NCBI GenBank assembly: GCA_020639215.1 | Contig: JACKHA010000010.1 | Span: forward strand, 1 to 64,000 | Length of the DNA stretch: 64,000 bases | Reading direction: 5' to 3' | From: Phycisphaeraceae bacterium | GTDB lineage: Bacteria > Planctomycetota > Phycisphaerae > Phycisphaerales > UBA1924 | In this document: one piece after another, positions 15,967 to 24,802 of the stretch | How positions within the stretch are numbered: position 1 is the first letter of the stretch | Layout: each line of letters opens with the position of its first letter | Notes under the pieces: generated by a model | Databases searched by the model: none | The model's input: only the letters and a program-made list of their open reading frames with translations | Told to the model about the DNA's origin: nothing | Translations under genes and position numbers: made by a program

Positions 15967-16374
15967 ATGAACTCGCCCCGCACCCACCCGCGCCGCCTTG
16001 GTCACGTCGCGCGGGCCATGTTGCTGCTCGCAGCGAGCGCTGCCCTCGGTGCGTGCGCTTCGCGCACGACCACCGGCACCGTCCTGCACGCCGGGGAGTC
16101 CGCGACGGTCCGCCTCGCCGGCTCGCCCATCCGGTTCGAGATCGCCAACATCGGCCTGCAGTCCCTGGACTACACGCTGACGGAGCACGGCGTCGAGACC
16201 TCCCACGGCTCGATCAGCCCGGGCAGCCGCGTCGCCGAGTCGCGCGATGCCGACGGGGTCCTCATCACCATCACCAATCCCGGCCCGGGGCTGGCCCACG
16301 CGGCGGTCGAGACCAGCAGCCGTCACGGCATGGAGTTCCGCCAGCCTCCGGCACGGGTCTCTCCCGGGTCGTGA
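15967..16374 (+). CDS. small lipoprotein (YcfL-like, DUF1425)
   Basis: The 135-residue protein has a lipoprotein signal (basic n-region, hydrophobic core, lipobox LGAC with Cys29). The mature part is beta-rich, with FEIANIGLQSLDY resembling the DUF1425/YcfL family, which is found with LpoB-type lipoproteins in Proteobacteria. AAGAAGG is placed 15 bases upstream. Its stop overlaps the GTG of the next gene (GTGA, 16371-16374). Confidence 0.75.
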   Translation: MNSPRTHPRRLGHVARAMLLLAASAALGACASRTTTGTVLHAGESATVRLAGSPIRFEIANIGLQSLDYTLTEHGVETSHGSISPGSRVAESRDADGVLITITNPGPGLAHAAVETSSRHGMEFRQPPARVSPGS

Positions 16375-17609
16375 CTCCACCCCCCACCATCCCCGCCGCC
16401 GCCGCCCGCCGCCTCTTCATGGGCGGCCAGCGCCTGCTGGAGGACCCGGCCCGCCCGGCCACGCCCGCGCGCGTGTTGGGCGAGATTCGCGCCCTGGGCT
16501 TCGTGCAACTCGACAGCATCAACGTCGTCGAGCGGGCCCACCACCACATCCTCTGGACCCGCCTGCACGCCTACGAGCCCCACACGCTCGACACGCTCCA
16601 ACGCCGCGGCCAGGTCTTCGAGCACTGGACCCACGACGCCTCGGTGCTGCCCGAGGAGGCGTTCCCGCACTGGCGGTGCCGCTTCGGGCACGTCGCGTGG
16701 GGCTCGTGGCTGCGCGAGCGGATGGGCAAGGACCACAAGCAAGTGGCCGCGGCCGTGCTGGCCCGCGTGCGCGATGAGGGCCCGCTGATGGCCCGCGACT
16801 TCGAGCGTTCCGGCGAGAAGAGCGGCAAATGGTGGGACTGGAAGCCCGCCAAGGCCGCGCTCGAGTTCTGGTGGCGGACCGGCGAACTGGCGGTGGCCCG
16901 TCGCGTGAACTTCCAGAAGGTGTACGACCTGACCGAGCGTGTTCTGCCGCGAGTGCACGGCGTTCCAGCGCCGGCACGCGAGCAGCACGTCGACTGGGCC
17001 TGCGCCGCGGCCCTGGACCGCCTCGGCGCGGCGACGCCTTCCGAGATCGCCAGGTTCTGGGGCACCGTGACGATCGCCGAGGCGACGGCGTGGTGCAAGG
17101 CCGCGGCGGCGGATGGACGGGCGGAACGTGTGCGTCTTGAGAGCGTTGCAGGAGGCGCGAAAGGCGCACCCGCGGCCACCACCGCCGGATCGCTCGCCTC
17201 ACCCAAGCCCGGCATCGCGATCGTCGGCTGGCAACGCCGCGTCAGGCGACTGCCCGACGCCCCAAGCGACATGCGCCTGCTCAGCCCGTTCGACCCGCTG
17301 GTCCGCGACCGGGCCCGCTGCCTGCGCCTGTTCGGCTTCGACTACCGCTTCGAGGCCTTCACGCCCGAGCCGAAACGCCGCTACGGCTACTACGTCCTGC
17401 CGGTGCTCGAGGGCGAGCGACTGGTCGCGCGCGTCGATCCGAAGATGGACCGCGACACCGGCACGCTGCGGGTTCGGGCGATGTGGTGGGAGGCGGGGCA
17501 GAAGCCGACCAAGGCGAGGTGGGCGGCTTTGGAGCGGGCGATCGAGCGGTACGCGGCGCTGAACGGCGCGACAAGCACCGACATCGCGCGATCCGAGCGC
17601 CCATCCTGA
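16371..17609 (+). CDS. winged-helix DNA glycosylase of the YcaQ/AlkX (HTH_42) family
   Basis: From the GTG at 16371 the protein is 412 residues, matching the E. coli YcaQ (AlkX) length. Family members are monofunctional DNA glycosylases that unhook interstrand crosslinks. The catalytic motif of the group, Gln-x-Asp, is present as QLD (46-48) in LGFVQLDSINVV, followed by the family HHILWTRL and the tandem winged helices. WDWKPAK (about 165) and a final DYRFEAFTPEPKRRYGYYVLPVL match the conserved core. The GTGA overlap with the lipoprotein gene suggests co-translation, though a functional link is not obvious. Confidence 0.88.
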   Translation: MTPPPTIPAAAARRLFMGGQRLLEDPARPATPARVLGEIRALGFVQLDSINVVERAHHHILWTRLHAYEPHTLDTLQRRGQVFEHWTHDASVLPEEAFPHWRCRFGHVAWGSWLRERMGKDHKQVAAAVLARVRDEGPLMARDFERSGEKSGKWWDWKPAKAALEFWWRTGELAVARRVNFQKVYDLTERVLPRVHGVPAPAREQHVDWACAAALDRLGAATPSEIARFWGTVTIAEATAWCKAAAADGRAERVRLESVAGGAKGAPAATTAGSLASPKPGIAIVGWQRRVRRLPDAPSDMRLLSPFDPLVRDRARCLRLFGFDYRFEAFTPEPKRRYGYYVLPVLEGERLVARVDPKMDRDTGTLRVRAMWWEAGQKPTKARWAALERAIERYAALNGATSTDIARSERPS

Positions 17610-17644
17610 GCTTTCCCGTTTCGCTAGGCCCTGACGCTTCCAGA

Positions 17645-17798
17645 GAGGGGGGCGGGCTTTCCAGCCCGCCTCGCTTCGGGGACAACCTCTGTGGCAGGTG
17701 TGGATCGGATCGGTGCAACCGCCCGTCCGGCCGCCGCGGCGATCCGGCCAACGGGGACGCACACCCGCTTCCGGCGGGCTGGAAAGCCCCGCCCCCTC
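17645..17798. repeat. inverted repeat with GGCGGGCTTTCCAGCCCGCC arms
   Basis: 17645-17670 and 17773-17798 are near-perfect inverted copies 103 bases apart; each arm also contains its own GGGCT/AGCCC palindrome. The rest of this gap (17610-17854) has no coding character. Confidence 0.75.
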
Positions 17799-17842
17799 GT
17801 CGGAAGCGGATCGCAACTCGCCGAGCCATCCCCGCCCCGCGC

Positions 17843-17848
17843 TACGAT
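17843..17848 (+). promoter_or_regulatory. -10 hexamer TACGAT six bases before the ATG
   Basis: TACGAT, six bases, ATG of the ABC transporter, and no Shine-Dalgarno. No good -35 box is seen. Confidence 0.5.
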
Positions 17849-17854
17849 CGCCCG

Positions 17855-20104
17855 ATGCCCCGTCGTTCCAGCAGGCAGCGGTACAACGACTACCTCGAGC
17901 GCCGGCGTGACAAGGCCGCCGCGGCGCGGGAGGCCAGGCGGTCGCGCCGGCGCGGCGGGTCGGATGCCCCTCACGCCGACGCACCGCATGCGACCCACGC
18001 CGGCGCCGACTCGGCCTTCGCCGGGCGCGAGCGCCGCAAGCGCCTCCGCTCCTTCCGCGAGCTGTTCGGGGCGTTCCTGGGCCTGATGCGCGGCCACCGA
18101 TTCGTGACGGCGCTGGCCCTGTGCACGCTCACCGTCTCGACCGCCATCGGCCTGGTCATGCCGGCGTCCACCAAGATCGCCATCGACTACGTCCTGACCA
18201 ACAACCCCGGTCCCAGCGGCATCCCCGACTGGGTTCCCGGCCCGCGCGAGCCGCGGACGCTGCTGTGGCTGATCTTCTTTGCGCTTGTCGCCACCAGCGT
18301 GGTGTCGATCTGCATCGGCCTGTGGGGGCGGTGGCAGGTCACGCGGATCAGCAAGCGGGTGCAGGTCGGCGTGCGGAAGCGCCTGTTCGAGCACGCCGTG
18401 CGCCTCCCGCTCGACCGCGTGCAGGACCTCAAGTCCGGCGGCGTGGCGAGCCTGCTGCGCGAGGACGCGGGCAACGTCGGCGGGCTGCTGTTCTCGCTCA
18501 TCTACAACCCGTGGCGGGCGGTGATCCAGCTCGCCGGCACGCTGTGCATCCTGGCGTGGGTGGACTGGCGGATGCTCGCGGGGGCGGTCGTGCTGATCCC
18601 GGTCGTGTGGCTGAGCCATCGGACGTGGATCTCGAAGATTCGCCCGATGTACCGCGACATCCGCGACACGCGGACCGGCGTCGACGCCCACGCGACCGAG
18701 GCCTTCGGCGGCATGCGCGTCGTCCGCGGCTTCGCGCGCCAGACCGGCGAGGCCACGCGGTTCGTCACGGGCGGGCACGTGATGTCGCGCCAGGAGATCC
18801 TGACGTGGTGGTTCTCGCGCGTGCTGGAACTCCTGTGGGCCGCGCTGATCCCGCTGGCCTCGGCGGGCGTGCTGGTGTACGCGGGCAGCGGGGTGATCGA
18901 GGGGCGCCTCACGCTGGGCGATCTGATGATGTTCTCGGCGTACCTGCTCATGCTGCTGGGTCCGCTCGAGTCGCTGGTGTCCACAGCCCAGAACGTGCAG
19001 AACGAGCTGTCGGGCCTTGACCGCGTGCTCGAGGTGCTCGACGAGAAGCGAGAGTTCGAGCGGGGTGCTGGCGAGAAACCCGGCGTGCTGCTGGACCGGG
19101 CCCGCGTCGCGGGGCGTCTCACGCTCGAGCACGTCTCGTTCGCGTACCCCGCGCGGCGCGGCCTGAGGGCCGGGGCGATGCGCCTCGAGAAGGACGCGAC
19201 CTCGGCGCGCAAGGACGCGCCGCGCTCGGCCTCCGAGCAGAGCCGGAACGCGAAGGGCGCGAAGAGCGCGAAGGCCGCGTCGAACGGGGTGCTGCCGCAC
19301 GCGGCCGCCGGCGCGGCCAGCGGGGCCGACGCAGCGCTCGCGGATTCCGGCCCAACATCCGCCAAGTCGCCCGCCCTTGTGCTGGAGGACATCACCCTCG
19401 ACATCGCCCCCGGCGAGACCATCGCCCTGGTCGGCCCCAGCGGGTCGGGCAAGACCACGCTGTGCAACCTCGTCGCCCGCTTCTACGACCCGACCGCCGG
19501 GCGCATCCTGCTCGACGGGACCGATCTTCGCGATATCGACGTCGCCTCGTTCCGTCGTCTGCTGGGCATCGTCGAGCAGGACGTGTTCCTGTTCGACGGC
19601 ACCGTCGCGGAGAACATCGCTTACGCCCGGCGTGATGCGACCGACGGTCAGGTCCGCGCCGCCGCCGAGGCCGCCGCCGCCCACGGGTTCATCGCGGGGC
19701 TCGAGCACGGGTACGAGACCCTGATCGGCGAACGCGGCGTCAAACTCTCCGGCGGGCAAAAGCAGCGGATCGCCATCGCCCGGGCCGTGCTGGCCGATCC
19801 CCGCATCCTCATCCTCGACGAGGCGACCAGCAACCTCGACTCCGAGAGCGAGGCCCTGATCCAGCGTTCGCTGGGGCGCCTGATCCGGGGGCGGACGTGC
19901 TTCGTGATCGCCCATCGCCTCTCGACCATCCGGCACGCGGACCGCATCGTCGTGCTGGAGAACGGACGGATGATCGAGGTCGGCACGCACGAGCAGCTGC
20001 TGGAGCGAGAGGGGCGGTACGCGGACTTCCTGCGCTTGCAGCTCGGGCAGATGGGCGGGGGCGCCGCCGATGAGGAGGCCGAGAGACCCGCTGGGACGCA
20101 CTGA
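17855..20104 (+). CDS. ABC exporter, fused permease-ATPase (MsbA/lipid-drug exporter type)
   Basis: The 749-residue half-transporter has a 70-residue basic tail, six membrane helices (about 80-365) and an ATPase domain (about 425-735). Walker A is GPSGSGKTT, the signature LSGGQ, Walker B ILILDEATSNLD and the H-loop AHRLS are intact, so it should hydrolyse ATP and work as a homodimer. An insertion of about 80 low-complexity residues (about 432-508, rich in Lys, Ala and Ser) splits the first strand of the ATPase domain from LVLEDITLDIAPGE; it contains repeat-like NAKGAKSAKAAS. It is followed 43 bases later by the TrpF-like gene. Substrate is unknown. Confidence 0.92.
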   Translation: MPRRSSRQRYNDYLERRRDKAAAAREARRSRRRGGSDAPHADAPHATHAGADSAFAGRERRKRLRSFRELFGAFLGLMRGHRFVTALALCTLTVSTAIGLVMPASTKIAIDYVLTNNPGPSGIPDWVPGPREPRTLLWLIFFALVATSVVSICIGLWGRWQVTRISKRVQVGVRKRLFEHAVRLPLDRVQDLKSGGVASLLREDAGNVGGLLFSLIYNPWRAVIQLAGTLCILAWVDWRMLAGAVVLIPVVWLSHRTWISKIRPMYRDIRDTRTGVDAHATEAFGGMRVVRGFARQTGEATRFVTGGHVMSRQEILTWWFSRVLELLWAALIPLASAGVLVYAGSGVIEGRLTLGDLMMFSAYLLMLLGPLESLVSTAQNVQNELSGLDRVLEVLDEKREFERGAGEKPGVLLDRARVAGRLTLEHVSFAYPARRGLRAGAMRLEKDATSARKDAPRSASEQSRNAKGAKSAKAASNGVLPHAAAGAASGADAALADSGPTSAKSPALVLEDITLDIAPGETIALVGPSGSGKTTLCNLVARFYDPTAGRILLDGTDLRDIDVASFRRLLGIVEQDVFLFDGTVAENIAYARRDATDGQVRAAAEAAAAHGFIAGLEHGYETLIGERGVKLSGGQKQRIAIARAVLADPRILILDEATSNLDSESEALIQRSLGRLIRGRTCFVIAHRLSTIRHADRIVVLENGRMIEVGTHEQLLEREGRYADFLRLQLGQMGGGAADEEAERPAGTH

Positions 20105-20147
20105 TCCGCCGACATCAACGGCACGGAAGAGAGCAAGGTCGAGCACG

Positions 20148-20831
20148 ATGGACCGCCGAATCCGCCTCAAGGTCTGCTGCGTCGCGTCGGTCGAGGAGGC
20201 CCGCCTGGCCATCGACCATGGCGCCGATGCGCTCGGCCTGGTCGCCCGCATGCCCACCGGGCCGGGGCCGATCGGCGACGATCTCATCCGCGAGATCGCG
20301 GCCCGCGTGCCCCCGCCGATCGCGACGTTCCTGCTCACCAGCCAGACCGAGCCCGACGCCGTGGTTGATCACGTCCGGCGAACGGGTGTAAACACGGTGC
20401 AACTGGTTGACGACGCGATCTTGCCGATGGTGTACGACGCCCTCCGGCGCGCGACGCCGCACGTGCGGATTGTGCAGGTCATCCACGTGCTGGACGACGC
20501 CTCGGTCGGGATCGCCCTCGCCGCCGCGCCACGCGTCGACGCGCTCTTGCTTGATTCGGGCAACCCCGCGGCCCGCGAACTCGGCGGGACTGGGCGGGCC
20601 CACGACTGGGCGATAAGCCGTCGGATCGTCGAGGCCTCGCCGGTTCCGGTGTTCCTTGCGGGCGGACTGAACGACGCAAACGTCAGGCAGGCCCTCGCCG
20701 CGACACAGCCGTTCGGCGTAGACCTGTGCAGCGGCGTGCGGACAAACGGCTCGCTGGACGCCGAGAAACTAGGGCGCTTCGTCCGCGCGGTGCGCGCGGC
20801 GTCGAATCAGCCCGCGCCCATCGCCGGGTAG
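20148..20831 (+). CDS. trpF: phosphoribosylanthranilate isomerase-like protein
   Basis: The 227-residue protein has the TrpF barrel: KVCCVASVEEARLAIDHGADALG at the N terminus with a Cys at the catalytic position, NTVQLVDD, a LLLDSGNP strand with the acid Asp, and LAGGLNDANV at the phosphate site. TrpF converts PRA to CdRP in Trp synthesis. The normal Ser/Pro/Arg phosphate-loop segment after the second strand is replaced by ARMPTGPGPI, and no trp genes are adjacent, so it may be a TrpF paralogue with another job. It ends inside the convergent NemA-like gene (25-base overlap). Confidence 0.78.
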   Translation: MDRRIRLKVCCVASVEEARLAIDHGADALGLVARMPTGPGPIGDDLIREIAARVPPPIATFLLTSQTEPDAVVDHVRRTGVNTVQLVDDAILPMVYDALRRATPHVRIVQVIHVLDDASVGIALAAAPRVDALLLDSGNPAARELGGTGRAHDWAISRRIVEASPVPVFLAGGLNDANVRQALAATQPFGVDLCSGVRTNGSLDAEKLGRFVRAVRAASNQPAPIAG

Positions 20832-21952
20832 TCGGTATAGCCCTCCGCCCCGCCGGCGTAGAACGTCTCGCGGTCCCATGGCACGAGCGCGGCCCCGGCC
20901 CGGATGCGGGCCGCCAGGTCCGGGTTCGAGATGAGGGGCCGCCCGAACGCCACCGCGTCGCACCAGCCATCGGCGATCGCCGCGCCGGCGAGCGCCGGCG
21001 AGTAGTCGCCGTTGGCGATGTACGCGGCCCGCTCCGGGTGCGGGTGGGCTTCCTTGAACGCCACGCGCACGCGCGGGATCACGTCGGGCGTCCGAGGATC
21101 GAGCGTCGCCCGGTCCCACGTCTCCACCGCGTGGATGTAGGCGATGCCGAGTGCGCCCAGCCCGCGCGCCAACGCCGCGAACGTCGCGCCCGGGTCCGAG
21201 TCGCGCGCGTCGTGGTGCTCCGACAGCGGGCTGATGCGGTACCCGACGCGATCGGCCCCGCACGCCCGCACCACACCCTCGGTTGTCAGCAATGCCAGGC
21301 GCAGCCGGTTCTCCAGCGACCCGCCCCACTCGTCGGTCCGCAGGTTCATCCCGTCGCGCGTGAACTGGTCGAGGATGTAGGTGTTTGCCCCGTGGATCTC
21401 GACGCCGTCGAACCCCGCGTCCATCGCCCTCCCCGCGGCCTCTTCGAACTCTCGCGCGATCCCGGCCACCTCCCCGGTCCGGAGCGCCCGGGGGCGGCTG
21501 GTCTGCACCCGCGCCATCGACGCGTCCACGTACGTTTTCGACTGCGACGCCACGTCCGTCGGCCCGACCGGCGGCTCGCCGGCGGGCTGAAGGGCCACAT
21601 GGCTCACCCGTCCCACGTGCCACAGCTGGCACACGATCAGCCCGCCCGCGTCGTGCACCGCGTCGGTCACGAGGCGCCAGCCGCGGACCTGCTCGCCCGA
21701 GTGGATGCCGGGCGTGGCGTAGTAGCCGTGGGCGCGGGGCGAGATCGGCGTGGCTTCGGAGATGATCAGCGACGCCCCGCCTCGCCCCGCGGTCCGCTGG
21801 GCGTAGTACTCGGCGTTCAGCGCGTGGGGCACGTTGCCGGGCATCGCCGCCCGCGAACGCGTCAACGGCGCCATCACGACGCGGTGCGGGAGGCTCCACA
21901 CGCCGATACGGCAGGGCTCCAGAAGCGGATTGGTCGGCTCGGGCTCGCTCAT
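20807..21952 (-). CDS. nemA: Old Yellow Enzyme family alkene reductase (NemA-like)
   Basis: The 381-residue FMN-dependent barrel reduces activated C=C bonds or nitro groups with NAD(P)H. The FMN/substrate pocket is complete: MAPLTRSRA, ISEATPISP, QLWHVGRVSH, and EIHGANTYILDQF with His187, Asn190 and Tyr192. YIANGDYSP and CDAVAFGRPLISNPDL complete the phosphate site. Length fits NemA. It runs against the TrpF-like gene and overlaps its 3' end. Confidence 0.95.
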   Translation of the reverse strand: MSEPEPTNPLLEPCRIGVWSLPHRVVMAPLTRSRAAMPGNVPHALNAEYYAQRTAGRGGASLIISEATPISPRAHGYYATPGIHSGEQVRGWRLVTDAVHDAGGLIVCQLWHVGRVSHVALQPAGEPPVGPTDVASQSKTYVDASMARVQTSRPRALRTGEVAGIAREFEEAAGRAMDAGFDGVEIHGANTYILDQFTRDGMNLRTDEWGGSLENRLRLALLTTEGVVRACGADRVGYRISPLSEHHDARDSDPGATFAALARGLGALGIAYIHAVETWDRATLDPRTPDVIPRVRVAFKEAHPHPERAAYIANGDYSPALAGAAIADGWCDAVAFGRPLISNPDLAARIRAGAALVPWDRETFYAGGAEGYTDYPAMGAG

Positions 21953-22095
21953 GGCATCGTTCCGTGCGGTCGCGGTCAGGGTCGGTCGGCGGTGATCTCG
22001 GATTCGCTGGCCGAGGGACGCGGGATTCTGTAGGATCGCCGCTCGCTCGGGCGACGCTGGCCGGGGCGATCCCGCGTGCCGCCCCGGAGTGCCCG

Positions 22096-22944
22096 ATGGC
22101 CCAGGTCGATCTGCCTCTGCCGCAACTCAGCCCCCTGGGCCAGACCGCCCGCAGGGACCGCTGGTGGCTCCCCTCGCTGCTGGTGTTCCTGGGGTTCTCG
22201 GCGTTCATCGTCTACTCGACGTGGGCGGCGTTCCAGGCCGAGCACTTCTGGCTCGCCGAAGGCGGGGCCCACTACCTCTCGCCGTTCTACTCGCCGCTGA
22301 TCTTCGACCCCGTGGGCGTCTCGACCGGGCACGCCTGGTTCGGCCAGCCGCCGGGGTGGCTGCTGAGCCTCTGGCCGCCGTTCCTCGTGTTCAGCCCGGC
22401 CCTGCTCATCCTCTGGGCCCCCGGCGGCTTCCGATTCACCTGCTACTACTACCGCGGCGCGTACTACAAGGCGTTCTGGGCCGACCCTATCTCCTGCACC
22501 GTCGGCGAGCCCGGGTTCCGCGGCAAGAACTACCGCGGCGAGCGCAAACTCCCCCTCATCCTCCAGAATGTCCACCGCTACTTCCTCTACCTGGCCATCG
22601 CCTTCATCTTCATCCTCGCGTACGACGCGATCATCTCGTACACCTGGACGAATCCCGACGGCACCAAGTCCTTCGGCATCGGCGTCGGCACCATCGTGCT
22701 CACCCTCAACCCGGTCTTCCTGGGCCTCTACACCTTCGGCTGCCACTCGCTGCGCCACCTCATCGGTGGACGGCGCAACGCCCTCTCGGGCAGCCCGTCC
22801 CGGAAGAAGGCGTACGACTGCGTGAGCTGCCTCAACAGCCGCCACATGCTCTGGGCCTGGATCAGCCTCTTCTGGGTGGGCTTCACGGACTTCTACGTGA
22901 GGATGTGCTCGATGGGGGTGATTGCGGACTGGCGGCTCTTCTGA
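22096..22944 (+). CDS. succinate dehydrogenase membrane anchor subunit (Sdh1-like)
   Basis: The 282-residue membrane protein has about five hydrophobic helices (residues 25-48, 83-110, 157-180, 190-212, 250-272) and several conserved-looking aromatic and His residues. It lies directly before sdhA, as the single large anchor does in the Actinobacterial Sdh1-type enzymes (Rv0249c group), and unlike the small SdhC/SdhD pair of Proteobacteria. It would bind quinone and anchor the complex. The ATG at 22096 is preceded by CGGAG. The identification relies mainly on its operon position. Confidence 0.75.
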   Translation: MAQVDLPLPQLSPLGQTARRDRWWLPSLLVFLGFSAFIVYSTWAAFQAEHFWLAEGGAHYLSPFYSPLIFDPVGVSTGHAWFGQPPGWLLSLWPPFLVFSPALLILWAPGGFRFTCYYYRGAYYKAFWADPISCTVGEPGFRGKNYRGERKLPLILQNVHRYFLYLAIAFIFILAYDAIISYTWTNPDGTKSFGIGVGTIVLTLNPVFLGLYTFGCHSLRHLIGGRRNALSGSPSRKKAYDCVSCLNSRHMLWAWISLFWVGFTDFYVRMCSMGVIADWRLF

Positions 22945-22987
22945 CATCACCAACCGTCTGGCGATCAAGACCTTCTCGGAGTTCTGA

Positions 22988-24802
22988 GTGAGCGACATCC
23001 AATCCCACGTCCATGATGTTTTGGTCATCGGCGCCGGCGGCGCCGGCCTCCGTGCCGCCATCGAGGCCTCCGCCGCCGGCGTCTCCGTCGGACTCGTCTG
23101 CAAGTCGCTGCTCGGCAAGGCCCACACCGTCATGGCCGAGGGAGGCATGGCCGCCGCCATCGGCAACGTCGACGACCGCGACAACTGGCAGGTCCACTTC
23201 GCCGACACGATGCGCGGCGGGGGCTACCTCAACAACTGGGTCAAGGCCGAGATCCACGCCAAGGAAGCCCCGGACCGAGTCAAGGAACTCGAGGCCTGGG
23301 GCGCGGTGTTCGATCGCACGCAGGACGGACGCATCCTCCAACGCAACTTCGGCGGGCACAAGTACCCGCGCCTGGCCCACGTCGGCGACCGCACCGGCCT
23401 CGAGATGATCCGCACGCTCCAGGACCACGGCATCCACCGCGGGATCGACGTCTACATGGAGCACACCGTCACCGCCCTGCTCAAGGACGCCGGCCGCGTC
23501 GTCGGCGCCTTCGGCTACGACCGCGAACGCGGACGCTTCCGCCTGTTCAAGGCCCCCGCCATCGTGCTCGCCACCGGCGGCATCGGACGCGCGTACAAGA
23601 TCTCGTCGAACTCCTGGGAGTACACCGGCGACGGGCACTCGCTGGCCTACCACGCCGGCGCCGACCTCATGGACATGGAGTTCATCCAGTTCCACCCGAC
23701 CGGCATGGTGTGGCCGCCGTCGGTCCGCGGCATCCTCGTCACCGAGGGCGTCCGAGGCGAGGGCGGACGACTGCTCAACGCCGACGGCAAGCGCTTCATG
23801 TTCGACGACATCCCCGACCTCTACAAGAACCAGGTCGCCAAGGACGCCGAGGAGGGCTGGCGTTACGTCACCGGCGACAAGGCCGCCAACCGCCCCCCCG
23901 AACTGCTCACCCGCGACCACGTCGCCCGCTGCATCGTGCGCGAGGTCAAGGCAGGGCGCGGCTCGCCCCACGGCGGCGTCTTCCTCGACATCGCCTGGAT
24001 CAAGGAGAAACTGCCGAACGCCCCCGAGCACATCAGGAAGAAACTCCCGTCGATGTACCACCAGTTCAAGGAACTCGCCGGCGTCGACATCACCACCACG
24101 CCGATGGAGGTCGGCCCCACAACCCACTACGTCATGGGCGGTGTGAAGGTCGACGGCCTCACGCAAATGTCCAGCGTGCCGGGCCTCTTCGCCGCGGGCG
24201 AGGTCGGCGCCGGGCTGCACGGGGCCAACCGCCTCGGCGGCAACTCGCTGTCCGACCTGCTGGTCTTCGGCAAGCGGGCCGGCGAGCACGCCGCGCTCTG
24301 GGCCAAGGAGCACAAGCACGGCTCCATCGACGAGGCGCAGGTCGACGCCGCCGCCAAAGCCGCCCTCGCCCCGCTCGACCGCCCGGGGAGCGAGAACCCC
24401 TACGGGATCCAGCGCGACCTGCAGGAGACCATGCAGGCCCACGTCGGCATCGTCCGCAGCGAGCCCGAGATGGGCCGCGCCCTGGACGACATCGCCGCCC
24501 TCCGGGGGCGTGCCGCCTCCGTCGGCATCGACGGCAACCGCGAGTACAACCCTGGGTGGCACACCTGCCTCGACCTGCCCAACCTCCTGACCGTCTCCGA
24601 GGCCATCGCCCGTTCCGCCCTCGACCGGCGCGAGTCCCGCGGCGGGCACTTCCGCGAGGACTACCCCGACAAGAGCCCGGAGTTCGCCGGGCACAACACC
24701 ATCGTCTCCAAGGGCCAGGACGGCTCGATGCAGCTCCGGCGCGAGCCCCTCAAGCCCATGCGCGACGACCTCAAGAAGATCATCGAGGAGCAGCAGAAGT
24801 GA
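22988..24802 (+). CDS. sdhA: succinate dehydrogenase/fumarate reductase flavoprotein subunit
   Basis: The 604-residue protein (GTG start) oxidises succinate to fumarate. The FAD fold starts with VLVIGAGGAGLRAA; His46 in GKAHTVMAEGGM is where FAD is covalently attached in the family. The active-site loop is present in FHPTGMVWPPSVRGILVTEGVRGEGG, and the capping domain has THYVMGGVKVD and the final RESRGGHFREDYP. It starts 43 bases after the anchor gene. Its TGA overlaps the GTG of a DNA methyltransferase gene, an unusual neighbour. Confidence 0.97.
   Translation: MSDIQSHVHDVLVIGAGGAGLRAAIEASAAGVSVGLVCKSLLGKAHTVMAEGGMAAAIGNVDDRDNWQVHFADTMRGGGYLNNWVKAEIHAKEAPDRVKELEAWGAVFDRTQDGRILQRNFGGHKYPRLAHVGDRTGLEMIRTLQDHGIHRGIDVYMEHTVTALLKDAGRVVGAFGYDRERGRFRLFKAPAIVLATGGIGRAYKISSNSWEYTGDGHSLAYHAGADLMDMEFIQFHPTGMVWPPSVRGILVTEGVRGEGGRLLNADGKRFMFDDIPDLYKNQVAKDAEEGWRYVTGDKAANRPPELLTRDHVARCIVREVKAGRGSPHGGVFLDIAWIKEKLPNAPEHIRKKLPSMYHQFKELAGVDITTTPMEVGPTTHYVMGGVKVDGLTQMSSVPGLFAAGEVGAGLHGANRLGGNSLSDLLVFGKRAGEHAALWAKEHKHGSIDEAQVDAAAKAALAPLDRPGSENPYGIQRDLQETMQAHVGIVRSEPEMGRALDDIAALRGRAASVGIDGNREYNPGWHTCLDLPNLLTVSEAIARSALDRRESRGGHFREDYPDKSPEFAGHNTIVSKGQDGSMQLRREPLKPMRDDLKKIIEEQQK

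Noticed and set aside
17624..20338. 904-codon open frame antisense to the ABC exporter
   Set aside because: It mirrors the exporter in the opposite frame, with Arg/Asp/His-rich composition.
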